From NCBI GenBank assembly GCA_037576195.1, contig CM075103.1:26062723-26126722 (forward strand): 64,000 nt of DNA, given 5' to 3'. The notes below the pieces were generated by a model. It saw nothing but the letters and a program-made list of their open reading frames with translations, did not search any database and was not told the origin of the DNA. Below are positions 11,323 through 21,084 of the stretch, piece after piece. A program made the translations under genes and the position numbers. This stretch comes from Phytoseiulus persimilis (taxonomy: Eukaryota; Arthropoda; Arachnida; Mesostigmata; Phytoseiidae). How positions within the stretch are numbered: the stretch's first letter is position 1; every line of letters starts with the position of its first letter.

Positions 11323-14072
11323 GTGAGTTCAACTGTGCGCCGTATTTGAGATAAACTCTCGGAGTCAACGTAGCCGGTTTGCTAGACGAACGGACGGACG
11401 GACAGAGAGAGAGATAGCTAGACCACTCGAAGACCCCGCTGAAATCCGGCGACCCGATCTCCTCGCAGCCGTGATCAGGCCTGAGATCCACAAACAACAC
11501 GAGTGTGTAGCTTCGGAACACACGTGTTCAGAAACCGTTAGAGATCCCATGTAGAATGTGTGCATCGCTCAAACTGACAACAACGGGCCGAGTTTCGGGC
11601 CATCGTGTAGCGGTCCTCGTAAGAAACGATGAACTCTTCTCCGAGTTCTCTCCCCGAACCCTTCGTTGTCCCGGCTGAAATTCTCCCGATAGAAGCTTCC
11701 CGAAAACTGTTTCGTCCGAGAAGAAAACCGTTGATTTTAGATGAAGCGGCAAGCTAGCACAACCAGAGACTTCTTGGGAGTCCGATTCGAGTTCTGTCTG
11801 CTGAAGTTGCAACGAGCAGCCGGATTTACTCACGACAGCACCTGATGCTCTCTCGGAACTTCGTTTCCGGCTCCGTATTCTCCGCGCACGGAGGAAACCC
11901 CCGAACGCGTTTCTCACTGTTGACTCCGCCGATTTCTTGGAACGGAGCGCGATGTTTCATAAAACGGCTTTTCCACGATTTCGGCTCGGGAGGCCTCTGA
12001 GGGGAACCCTACGTTTCTCTCGTAGCTTTCGCGTATCTGCTGCTCCCTGTTTGGAGATTTCCCTCATTCGAAACTGCTGCGTGCAGCGTTCGCTCATCCG
12101 GAGAAGTTTCTGCCCCTATCTTTTATCGCCGAGCGGGGAGAGACTCGCGTCCGCAAACAACAGGAGCGAAATTCTATCCGTGATTCGGAAACAGCCATGA
12201 GGCTGCGTCTGATCGCGCTCAAGATGCTTCGATACTTCGGGCGCTTCGCGGAGAACGCTGGGAAGCCCGTAAGAGTGCGCTTCTCGTTCCACCATCGCGA
12301 TTTGTTCTTTTTGGAGAATTTCCCGAAATGCGGCCGCGCTCAACGCCACGGCGCGTGTTTTGCGAACCGCTTCCCGTGTTAGGAACGGCCCGACGCTAAT
12401 AACGTCGACGTTTGTGCAGCGGTGTCGAGTGGCAGGTTTTTTCTCCTCCTCCTTTTTCCAACAGAAACGTTGCTCGCGAGCGCGGACGTCGCCCGATCTC
12501 CGGCCGGAATCGTTCGCTTGCGCTTGCCGCACAAAAAATTGTCCGCCTCTCGCTGAGTGGATACGGGCGATGACGTTGAATAGTTCAGCAGCTCAACGGC
12601 ATGTGGAAGCTATCACTCCTACGCCAGGGCCCTCCAGAAACAAAGCGCCTGCTGCCTCTAGAGGAAGCGAAGCCGCAGAGAAACAGAGTCACAGAAAGAG
12701 CAAAAGGCAGCCACAGCTTGAGAGTCCCGCGGGCGGGCGGGCGGGCTGGCTGCCAGTGCAGTGTCTTCTTCCCAGTGGACAAGCGCCACTTGCTGTCTTC
12801 CCACAGAGTTCTCTCTACGTCTCTAGAGCATAAACATCTCGTGGGCGGCAGAGGATGGATCCCAGTGGAACCGGGCGGCCGAACCCTCGCGCCGATGGGA
12901 ACCCGGTGTTCTCGCCTACTTGTCTCTTCTGATCCATCACTCTCGCTGACATCGATCGAAACCAGAATGTTTGAGGTCACTGACGCGAACACGTCTTTCA
13001 TGATCATTTGAAGCCACGGCCATTCCTTCACGATGTGGAAACTTCCGGCTCGGGGGCAAATTTTCACCCGGAAACGGAAACAACGCGGCAAAGGTGAAAA
13101 CGTCCGGACCCAGTACTTTCGCCACGACAGAAAGCTCGTCGCCCGCTCCTCCGGATCCCCCAGAAAACGGAGAACGAGAGAATGGAGCGCGAAACCAGAC
13201 CCTCTGGATTCCGAGGGTCCGAGCCCCCGTAGCGATTCCGCACTGGAGAGCTCTCGTAAATAGTTCGCGTCGGGTCTGAGCCGAACCGGGTCTCGGAAAC
13301 GTTCCCTGAACACATCGCGGTTAGTCGTCCACCGAATGACGATGAGTTTCACTACTCATACGCGGGTCGTGGACGGTTCACACGGCAGGTGAGTCCACCT
13401 GGCGACCTGGCGACCGAAACCTGAAAGAGATCCTGGGAAAGCCAACAAGCGAAAAGTTTCAGCTGATAATCAGGTCGACGGGAACTTGTCCCAGCCGGCA
13501 GCAGTGCCACGCTTACACTGAGAGCTCTTGACGTTTTCGTCTCACTCCTGTTCGCCGGTGAGGAACGAACTAATGCGGCTTCCGACTGATTGCCGCAAAC
13601 GCGAGCTGTTCAAAGGACTGTCGTTGAGAGTATCATTCTTGGGACGTCAGCGATGCACGCGGTAGCTGTGATTCTCACTCTCGGACGACAACCCAGCGTC
13701 TGTGGCAATCCAGAACGTCGTCACCATGTCAATAGGGACCGAGACGGTTCAAGAAGTGACTCGACCGTTCCGAGGCTTCTATGGTCTACCACCAATTATT
13801 GCTAAACAAGAACACCGGCGCCAAGGGTCTCGCCACAGCTTCCAGTCTCAGAGTTCTCTTCCCGTCCACTGATTTACTCGATCAGCAATGGAAAACCTCT
13901 CTGAGAGACGGAGGGATACAGTCGGAGACCCGTGGGATTCATTCCATGGAGGAAAAGTCCATCGTGGAGGCGTCCAGGGGAGGGGAGCTTACGGGCCCGA
14001 GCGTGAAAAGAACGTCGAGCCTTTCAGCGTACGCATGAAAGATTCTAACAACATGTTTTCGTTCCATTGCAG
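11323..14072 (+). other. Intron within the Myb/SANT-like gene
   Basis: A 2.75 kb interval between donor GTGAGT at 11323 and acceptor CATTGCAG at 14072. It holds a short GGAC repeat (about 11388-11402) and a CAG|GTGAGT donor-like site at about 13387 preceded by an ATG-containing short frame (13337-). That frame's phase does not fit the flanking exons, so I do not call it an exon. Confidence 0.5.
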
Positions 14073-14297
14073 TGATCGAACTGAACAACAACAGTGGCTC
14101 GGAGACCGATCGCAACTTGGAGCTGTATAGGACCGCAGCCGCCCTCAATTTGCTGAGCACTCAGGCAGAACATATCCGCCAACAACAGGCTCAAGCCGTT
14201 GCTCAACTTCCACCTCTCATAACCTCCCCCGTCGAGGACCCGAAACCCTCGCATGGAGCCAAACGCAAGCACGGATCCGAGAAACCCAACGACACAG
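14073..14297 (+). CDS. Exon of Myb/SANT-like regulator gene: Gln-rich helix and basic segment
   Basis: Acceptor TTCGTTCCATTGCAG and donor ACAG|GTGAGT bound 225 bases. The exon begins with two bases completing Leu and ends with one base. The translation opens with LIELNNNSGSETDRN. An Ala/Leu/Gln-rich helical stretch follows (LLSTQAEHIRQQQAQAVAQL), then Pro-rich and basic residues (HGAKRKHGSEKP) that could be a nuclear localisation signal. No catalytic motif is seen. The composition and the following exons suggest a sequence-specific DNA-binding regulator; the DNA-binding domain itself would lie upstream and was not located. Confidence 0.72.
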
Positions 14298-14610
14298 GTG
14301 AGTTTCATCAAAGTTCCTCCTGTCCTCACGGTCCGGGCTCCGACGCACCGAGACCCGCACGACTCGGGAGTCCGCGTCCACCCCCTCCGCAATCTCTTCC
14401 TCGCTGCTCCTTTGCGCTCTCCTCTGATAGATTCGAGACGCATCGGATCGTAAAGCTGTCGAGCGTACTAGCTGCATAAAAGACGCATGAAACGGAACTA
14501 TCACAACAAACACGGTCTTCGATAAGCTGTCGGAACCGCGGCTCGGAACCCCCGGAGCAGGACCGTGGGAGGCCGTCCTGATTTTGGTTCTGACGAGTGG
14601 CCAGTTCCGT

Positions 14611-14621
14611 CCCCCCCCCCC
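14611..14621. repeat. Poly-C tract (11 C) inside the 14298-14670 intron
   Basis: Eleven consecutive C residues about 50 bases before the acceptor at 14670. Confidence 0.95.
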
Positions 14622-14670
14622 GATGTAATTCGTACGACAATCGTAGTAATTCGAACTCGCATCCTTGCAG

Positions 14671-14888
14671 TCATGAGCCTCGCCCAGAGCATCATGGAGT
14701 CGATCAACAGGGGCGTCAACAAGTTCATGACACTCGAAGAGCGCCGCATGCAAATGGAACTCGAAATGATCGAGCGCATGCGGAAAGAGGAAATGGAAAG
14801 ACAGGAGCGTCTTCGTCGCGAGGAAATGCATCATGAGGTCCGCCTCATGACCGTCATCGCCGGCCTCTTCCAGCAGACCGCAAAAACC
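14671..14888 (+). CDS. Exon of Myb/SANT-like regulator gene: charged Arg/Glu/Met coiled helix
   Basis: Acceptor CATCCTTGCAG and donor ACC|GTGAGT bound 218 bases: two bases completing Val, then 72 codons, ending in phase 0. The product begins VMSLAQSIMESINRG. It then forms a long uninterrupted charged helix (MELEMIERMRKEEMERQER) followed by a hydrophobic patch (LMTVIAGLF). This Arg/Glu/Met helix ending in a short hydrophobic motif is characteristic of the C-terminal part of many arthropod Myb/SANT-like or trihelix-type proteins, where it is thought to mediate oligomerisation. The family call rests on that resemblance, and other coiled-coil nuclear proteins are possible. Codon use (ATC, AAG, GAG, CTC, CGC) is clearly coding-like. 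Confidence 0.78.
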
Positions 14889-15063
14889 GTGAGTTCGAAC
14901 GTCGCTTCTCTCAGTCAACAGCTGCCGCGGGGTTGTGCTTTCCTCCCCGTCGCACCACCTAGCGAGAATCATAGCGGGACGAACCGGGAAATTCGTTCCC
15001 GATTCTGCGAAACTCTCCTGCTGCGGAGAACTCAGAGTGATCCTGACTCTTGCTCGCTTCCAG

Positions 15064-15225
15064 GGTGAAACTCCGGCGAACCTGAGCAGTCTCCTGAAGG
15101 AGCTCCAGGCATCAGTCGAGAACAAAAGCCATTCGGAGAGCTTTTCCGACGAATACTCAGACGACGACGACGATTCGGTTCTTGGAAAGAAGATGAGAAT
15201 TGACGAAAGTGTGAAAACCGATTGA
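15064..15225 (+). CDS. Terminal exon of Myb/SANT-like regulator gene: acidic C-terminus
   Basis: Acceptor GACTCTTGCTCGCTTCCAG at 15063, phase 0, then 53 codons and TGA at 15223-15225. The translation begins GETPANLSSLLKEL and passes through a Ser/acidic run (SEYSDDDDDS-like: SFSDEYSDDDDDSVLG). It ends with a basic cluster GKKMRIDES and VKTD. Acidic Ser/Asp runs are common in transcriptional regulators and could be casein kinase 2 sites (inference). Together the visible exons encode about 228 residues; the N-terminus is not identified in the window. Confidence 0.75.
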   Translation, partial: GETPANLSSLLKELQASVENKSHSESFSDEYSDDDDDSVLGKKMRIDESVKTD

Positions 15226-15628
15226 AATTCATCATCCTCCATCATCACCTTCATCCGGTCGATCACGACAACGGCGAGAAGCTTCCTCGGACCAATCCGA
15301 AGGCCATGTCAACGGATGTTGCATCGCGAACGTAAGCGGAGTGTTTCGTCAGTCTTGATTTGCGGATGACGTTGATGATGAAACCAACCATCAACCGAAA
15401 GAGTATTACGAGGATAAATCGAAGCCATTTGGAGCAGCCACGGAGTTTGGGAGACAGCTCCGTCCTCCAACTCCAAGGAGTTGATTTCGGAGCTGAATCC
15501 ACTCACTGTACATAGAGATGTCATCGGCGTCGCGTGAGTCGCCTAGGCTCAGCGGATATTGTTTTCGTTGTAATGGCCGATGCTCAATCGAGCACCACCT
15601 CCACTAGTCCATACATTCCTAGGTAGCG

Positions 15629-15660
15629 TTTGTTGTTGTTGTTGCTGCTGCTGTTGTTGC
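15629..15660. repeat. TTG/CTG trinucleotide repeat
   Basis: TGTTGTTGTTGTTGCTGCTGCTGTTGTTGC is directly visible about 400 bases after the stop codon, inside the putative 3' UTR. Confidence 0.85.
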
Positions 15661-15687
15661 TACTACCACGACTACTAGAACTGCGGC

Positions 15688-15695
15688 TGTAAATA
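15688..15695 (+). promoter_or_regulatory. Pumilio/PUF-type RNA site (UGUAAAUA)
   Basis: TGTAAATA matches the UGUANAUA recognition octamer of Pumilio proteins exactly. It sits in the putative 3' UTR, the usual place for such sites, and would allow post-transcriptional repression. An 8-mer can occur by chance, so function is inference. Confidence 0.3.
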
Positions 15696-17782
15696 TCATC
15701 CCTCAAGAGCATCGTTTCATCAACAACGTAGGTAGATCGCTAGACAGGTAGGTAGGTACCCCTCCGCAAGTACGGAGTATCGGCGACGTTGCAATAGAAC
15801 AATTTCCCCAGCTCATATTCGTAGAGTCTACTCTGTCCGTCGACGGGTGTGCGACGCCCCCCTACCTTATCTGGTCCGCACCGTCGACTGCCTTCCCCAC
15901 TCCAAAATTAGCGAATCTTCGAATTTATCTATCGAATTGAATCATCTATTTTTTGTCTCTGGCAAAAACAAAATGGCCCCTTTGTGCAATGTCATTGGCG
16001 ATCACCGTTCCGGATCCGTACGAAAACCGCGGTAGGAAGGAGACGCCACGAAATGTAGAAATCGCGAAAACCCGCGGACCCTTCCCAGGAGTTTGGACCA
16101 CATTGTGGAGTCTCCTAGAATATACATTTTGAACAAAATCCTCTAAGCCGTCGATGCAATAGAAAACACCCGGTAGCTGCTATGGCAGCATTTTTCTATA
16201 AAGTAAGGTACCGAATGAGCGCTCAGTGTCCCTTATGGACACGCTCACTGTTGAAGTGGTACAACAAACATGATTTGCATGACATAGCGTGCCCCCGTCT
16301 TCTGGACGACGAATCAAAATCGATTTCGATCAGTTCCCGACACCAAGGGGGTGTTAGGGATTTACCGCCGAGGCTCAGTAAGAGAGTACCACGACGGTAC
16401 CAATATGGACCGAACAGATATCGACACTGAACCAAAACTGAGTCGATGTAGCGCCAGGATGTCTTATGGTGAATTCCGTGAGCCCAGAACTCGGAAGATG
16501 CGAACCGAGCGCCGGATTGGTGCCGATAAGGTCTGAACGATTTAGCAATAATATTCTGAAAATATCATTACGGTTTCGACGGAAGTATCTGCGAGCTGTA
16601 AAGCGAGTGGTAAAGCAACCTTCATCAACTACGTACTACATTCTATCTAGCTTCTCAGTGTTAACGCAGATACACAGTGGGAACAGTAGTGGAGGAAGTA
16701 GAGTAGATCGTAGCCGAAGTAGTCTTGGATGGAGTTAATCTAAGTTCACCAATGTAGATATCGAAAAGCTGCGAGTTCAGGTAACTGGCTTTGTGAAATT
16801 ATCGAGTCGCAAGGGAGGGAAAGCAGTTCCCTCCTCAACGAGTTCGAAGAAGACGAGTAGAGAAAAAAAACTGAGAAAAAAACCAAAAAACCCCGTTCGG
16901 AGTCGAGATCCAACAATTTGCCCGGACGGGCCTGCGCGCGGTCTCCGTTTCGCTTCGCGCAGCAAACCAACAAACCAAAAGGATGAATTTTGAAGCAGAG
17001 TGTCTGCTACGGAAGATATCCAGCGATGATTGAAAGTTCACGCTACGATTGAGCTTTCGCAATCTCATCCAAATGATTGATCGATCGCGTCCAGACCCCA
17101 AAGATGGCTCAGTTGATTGTGTGAAATCCAAAATCCTACCCCATAGACAAACCAATCATTCATTCATCGCTAGGAATCGGACGTAGTAAAGTAATCGCGC
17201 ACATGGCAGAAACCGACACTCCTCCCTTTGGTTTGTGCATTTGCTTCGTCGGGATAGGAGTATTCGATGCGCCCGGACTCGACTCAAGTTTGTGTTTCGT
17301 TTTGCTTGCGACTGGCTATCGCATGTTACCATTTTGCGTGTGAGCATTTTTGGTTTGACCGCGTTCCCTTTTGTTTTTGCTTAGTAGATGATTTTTGCAA
17401 CATTTTCGCTATCTGGTTTTACGCTTTTTCACGATCAGGAGGAAGCCTGAAAAGTCGAGTGCGCGGACTTGATGAGACCGCAAAGTGGAAGTTTCGCGAT
17501 CTCATTATCTCCGCTGCATGTGCATTGAGTCGGGGTCCTCCTTTTCGATTTCTCGGAGCTTTCGCAGACACTCGAGAATTCTCATGTCAGAGACGATTTG
17601 TCAAGTCTGCAAGAGCTAGAGGTGTTTGTTAGTTCGCTGCTAAGTGCTTCGCGGGGAAAGGATCCCCGCATCGTCCCCTAACGCTTACCCATCCCCTTCC
17701 CTCAGAGCTGCTTCAGCTGCTGATCAATTGAATCACTGTTTGACGGAATTGATTGGTCAGGATTCCACGCGTTGACTCACTG

Positions 17783-17803
17783 ATCGATCAGCATCTGATC
17801 GAT
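17783..17803. other. Perfect inverted repeat, 9-bp arms, 3-nt loop
   Basis: ATCGATCAG, then CAT, then CTGATCGAT form an exact hairpin. The left arm overlaps a 12-bp palindrome, CTGATCGATCAG (17780-17791). The surrounding 130 bases (17720-17850) hold many TGATC/GATCG motifs. It lies in the putative 3' UTR of the plus-strand gene. Confidence 0.7.
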
Positions 17804-18539
17804 GTATCGGATCAGAATCTGGACAGTCGGCTGACCAGTGGATCGATTGAAATGTTTTTATTTACATATGGTATCCCGTTTCCAAAGTAGCTTCTATCGA
17901 ATTACGATCGACAAGAACAAAACATGGGATCTCCATACTTCCACACCATTTCCAAAACGACAACCTGGCTTGAACCATTCCACAGTTCGTAGAGTGACTG
18001 GAGAGAGGCCCCGACGAAGTTGCAATTCCCACGGGCCCTCTTGTGCAACACCGGAGTGCCTTGACGCGATCAGCCCCCGGCGAGGCGCTGCTGATAGAGA
18101 CACGGAGAGTAATATGGAACAAGTATTCAAAACTCATGAACTACGCGCATACTTACCCCATGAATACATGAGAGCAGACACGAACTTACGACCTATAAAC
18201 ATTCATGCATAACTAGCATACATACCCACATCGCATATCCTCCATATAAATATACATAAATATATCTGCATATATAAATCAGAATATATAGGAAGGATGA
18301 ACACTCCGTTCAGATGAGATAAAACGAAAAGATGGAAGAGTATTTACGACTTACACAGGAGAGACAGGATTTCGGCGTGACACGTGTCGTTGTCGTCAGG
18401 AGTAAGAGTGTAGTAAGCGGGCGCAATGCGACAGGACTCAGGTCAAATACGGTAATCAATTGTAACGATCGACGTAACGATGTATCGAATCCAACCGTTT
18501 TTTAAAGTGTTTGAGATAGAGATAGAAATCCGGATTCGA

Positions 18540-18549
18540 AATAAATAAA
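18540..18549 (+). terminator. Poly(A) signal, overlapping double AATAAA
   Basis: AATAAATAAA contains two overlapping canonical hexamers and follows an AT-rich stretch. No other AATAAA was seen on this strand between the stop codon at 15225 and here, so it is the best candidate for 3' end formation of the upstream gene. Confidence 0.45.
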
Positions 18550-18921
18550 TGCATAATTCGCGTGAACAAAACCAGAGCTCATTAATTCAAAGTAGAAAGC
18601 GCACATGGTCCGCGTGAGTGTATGCGAGCAACCTACACCCTTGGAATATTCTAATCAGGGGAATGGGAGTATTCCGATAATCCGCACTCAGTGTTATTCG
18701 TCGCTGATGCGGCTAGTATTGGAATTTTCTCATCGCTTGATCTATACTGAGCTGCCTCGATCAAAGCTCACGTCAAAAATACGACTTTGAATTTCTCGGA
18801 CTCCGGATCGAAAGCTGCTACTTTGTTCAGCTTCTACGAGATGTTGTGGAAGTATCTACTATTTCCAGGAGCTTTTCGGGGAACTTGAATAACTCCTATA
18901 CGGAGGGCGACATGTTTTGAC

Positions 18922-19356
18922 ATGAATGAGAGCTCTCTGAGTGGCCTTTCAGACGAGGCCGGTATCGCGAGCTCCAAGGCTCTTTTGGCTCTCATTCCTT
19001 CGCCAGATACCTCGCTTCACGTAGCGTCGTCATGCAGGTCGGCGCACACTGTCATCGATTGTATCGTACCGTATGTGGCCAACACGGTTGACAGACCGGC
19101 TCGATCAACCAACGAGATAAGATTCACTGGGACAAGAACGCCGAGCATTTCCTACCGCTCCATTGAGGTCTCTGCGTCACTCTTCGACTTTCAGGAAGCG
19201 CAGGGATTGAGTTTCCCACGCAACACTGGCTTGACCCGACGCGGTCGAATCCTCGATGCGCACCAGAACGAACTCCTCGGCGTTTCAGTAAACTCCTCGG
19301 AACGTTGGATTTGTCGCCGAGCAATCATTCAGAGAATCCTCACGGAGCGATTCTGA
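18922..19356 (+). pseudogene. Possible ionotropic-receptor (IR) relic, post-TM3 segment
   Basis: In the frame starting at 18922, residues near 19105-19180 read NEIRFTGTRTPSISYRSIEV. In iGluR/IR proteins the third membrane segment is followed by a stretch of the type LTxRxxxPxIxSxxEL that leads into lobe S2. The TRTPSIS core and its spacing to a following Glu resemble it. There is no intact membrane helix before it and no complete S2 after it, so if this is an IR it is degraded. The resemblance was judged by eye only. Confidence 0.2.
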
Positions 19357-20014
19357 GGGGAATCCGCAGGGAATCCGATTACCAGTCGACTTCAAGGTTC
19401 TCCTAAGTTATTTAGAAGCGTTTGAATGCTGGAGTGTTTCTGAGCGAGCGGATCACTAGCAAACGTGCCGTCGGAAGAAGTTCAGAAACGAGATCTACAG
19501 AGTTGCAGCAGCGCTCAAGGAAGATCCTCAGCAGGCAGGGTCATGAGGCTCCTGGGATGAGCGGCTTGTTCCAGGAAGCACTTAGGGTATCCGGTCACAG
19601 GATGTTCCGTTCCTTCGTTCTGTTAACTTTAGCACTGTGAGTTGACGTTTCAAAAATATTTCAACCAACTCTGCTCTCAAATCCTCCTTTCTGCCTCGTG
19701 TGCGGACACTCTTCGAGCGGGAAATCTCCAGTGAGCGCGACCTCTCCTGCTGAGAACGTTGAAATGACTTGCGATACTTTTCTCAGAAGTGAGCGGCAAA
19801 CGACCATAGCTCGCATCCACTCCGACCCGGCACAGAAGATCGAACGGGCGCGAATCTCGGGAAGGAACCCCGTGATCGCTGTTTGGCAGTTTTCGCGGGT
19901 ATGACCCGACGAGGCCGTTCGCCGCTGGCTTGTTCGTCATTTTTCCGAAAGATGTCCGCCATCTCTCGAATCAACAGCCTTGGGTGAACGATTGTTTGTC
20001 GCAGGCCATCACAA

Positions 20015-21084
20015 GTGCCTGGCGCCCGACAACGGTTTGACATGGGGATCATCCCTATTAGAACGATTGCCATCACCTCATGCAACCATTTTCAGCTGCC
20101 ATTACTATCTCCCGAAGCAACCGTTGTTGGTTCAACACGGCGACCCTCGTTTCCGACCACAGATGCCACAATGGCGCTCGCAGACTCCGAAAGTAGACTT
20201 CGAAAGGTCACGCCTCCCTTATCCGAAGCGTTCTCGAGTTGAAAAATCGAGAGAATCGTATTCCTTGGCTGCTTGAGATCATTTTAGAAGTCACGTTGAG
20301 AACGTAACTTACTCGCGACCATTCGACATTGCTCCCTGAGTTCCGGTTCGTCCCGTTGTGAGAGCACAAGACCTCGGGAGTGATTTCGAGTCGCTACAAG
20401 AGACTCATGTGCCTACCCATGACCTCCATGAGTTTTCAAATCAACACCCCGAGATAAATCCAAAGCCGGGTGGAACACGGAACGGATTCCCGGCAGAGAG
20501 CATCTCGTTCCGCCGGAGAATTCGCGAGCGATTCAGACGAGACTGCTGGACTTTCCTGCTCCGGACGTTTGTCCCTGCTACCCCAAGCTCATCGGATGCT
20601 GTCCGGATTAATTCTCCAACGGCTGTCCACAATATTCTTCAACGAAGATAGGAGTCCATTCGGACACGATGGAGGGATCGTTTTCCCAAGCTTCTCACAG
20701 GGCTTCAGAATCTCAAAAATCCACGGGGCTCGGGGATCGCCTTCGATGAGCTCTGTTCCCGGAGCCCATGCGAGAATCCAGAACATTCGAATTCGGCGCT
20801 GAGGATAAACCTCAGCGATGGAGCGACTCTCCGAGAATATGTTTGGCAATTTTTCGAAGACATTGCTCGTCTGGGAGTTCTTTGTGCGAATTGAAAATCC
20901 GAGTTCCAATCCAACGTTGAAGGTTTGGCTGAAAGGATCCTCGGACGAAGCCCAACATCCATATTCGCGGCTATACGACTTTTTGGATGACCGCGAGCCG
21001 AACCGATCCCCTGTCTTCAACCTGGATGAGAGAGGCCAAGGTCGATCGAGTTATGTTTCTTTCGATGAGTCATTGGTGAAGTGA
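20015..21084 (+). pseudogene. Possible IR relic, S1-end to S2 fragments in order
   Basis: At 20033-20138 the plus strand reads RFDMGIIPIRTIA and then LLSPEATVVGSTRRP, like the end of IR lobe S1, where a D-x-G-I-x-P-I block precedes the first membrane segment. About 900 bases later (20930-21080) another frame reads KGSSDEAQHPYSRLYDFLDD and then GRSSYVSFDESLVK, like the end of lobe S2. The distance (about 340 codons) is roughly what an IR needs between these parts. Frames change and stops intervene, so it would be a pseudogene. The similarity is by eye; chance cannot be excluded in this stop-poor DNA. Confidence 0.25.

Larger units (their letters stand above)
15226..18560 (+). other. Putative long 3' UTR of the Myb/SANT-like gene
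   Basis: From the stop at 15225 the sequence turns A/T-richer and shows no exon-like structure. The first AATAAA found downstream on the plus strand is the double signal at 18540-18549, preceded by an AT-rich stretch (18180-18300) typical of 3' ends. The region contains TTG/CTG triplets, a Pumilio-type octamer at 15688 and a perfect hairpin at 17783. A 121-codon Cys/Phe-rich frame at 17267-17632 looks accidental. The alternative is a shorter UTR plus intergenic DNA. Confidence 0.45.

Noticed and set aside
14217-15266. 349-codon minus-strand frame opposite the regulator gene
   Set aside because: It is the antisense shadow of well-spliced plus-strand exons and crosses their introns without its own features.
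17267-17632. 121-codon Cys/Phe/Trp-rich frame
   Set aside because: It lies in the putative 3' UTR, has an odd composition typical of TG/TTT-rich non-coding DNA, and no recognisable domain.
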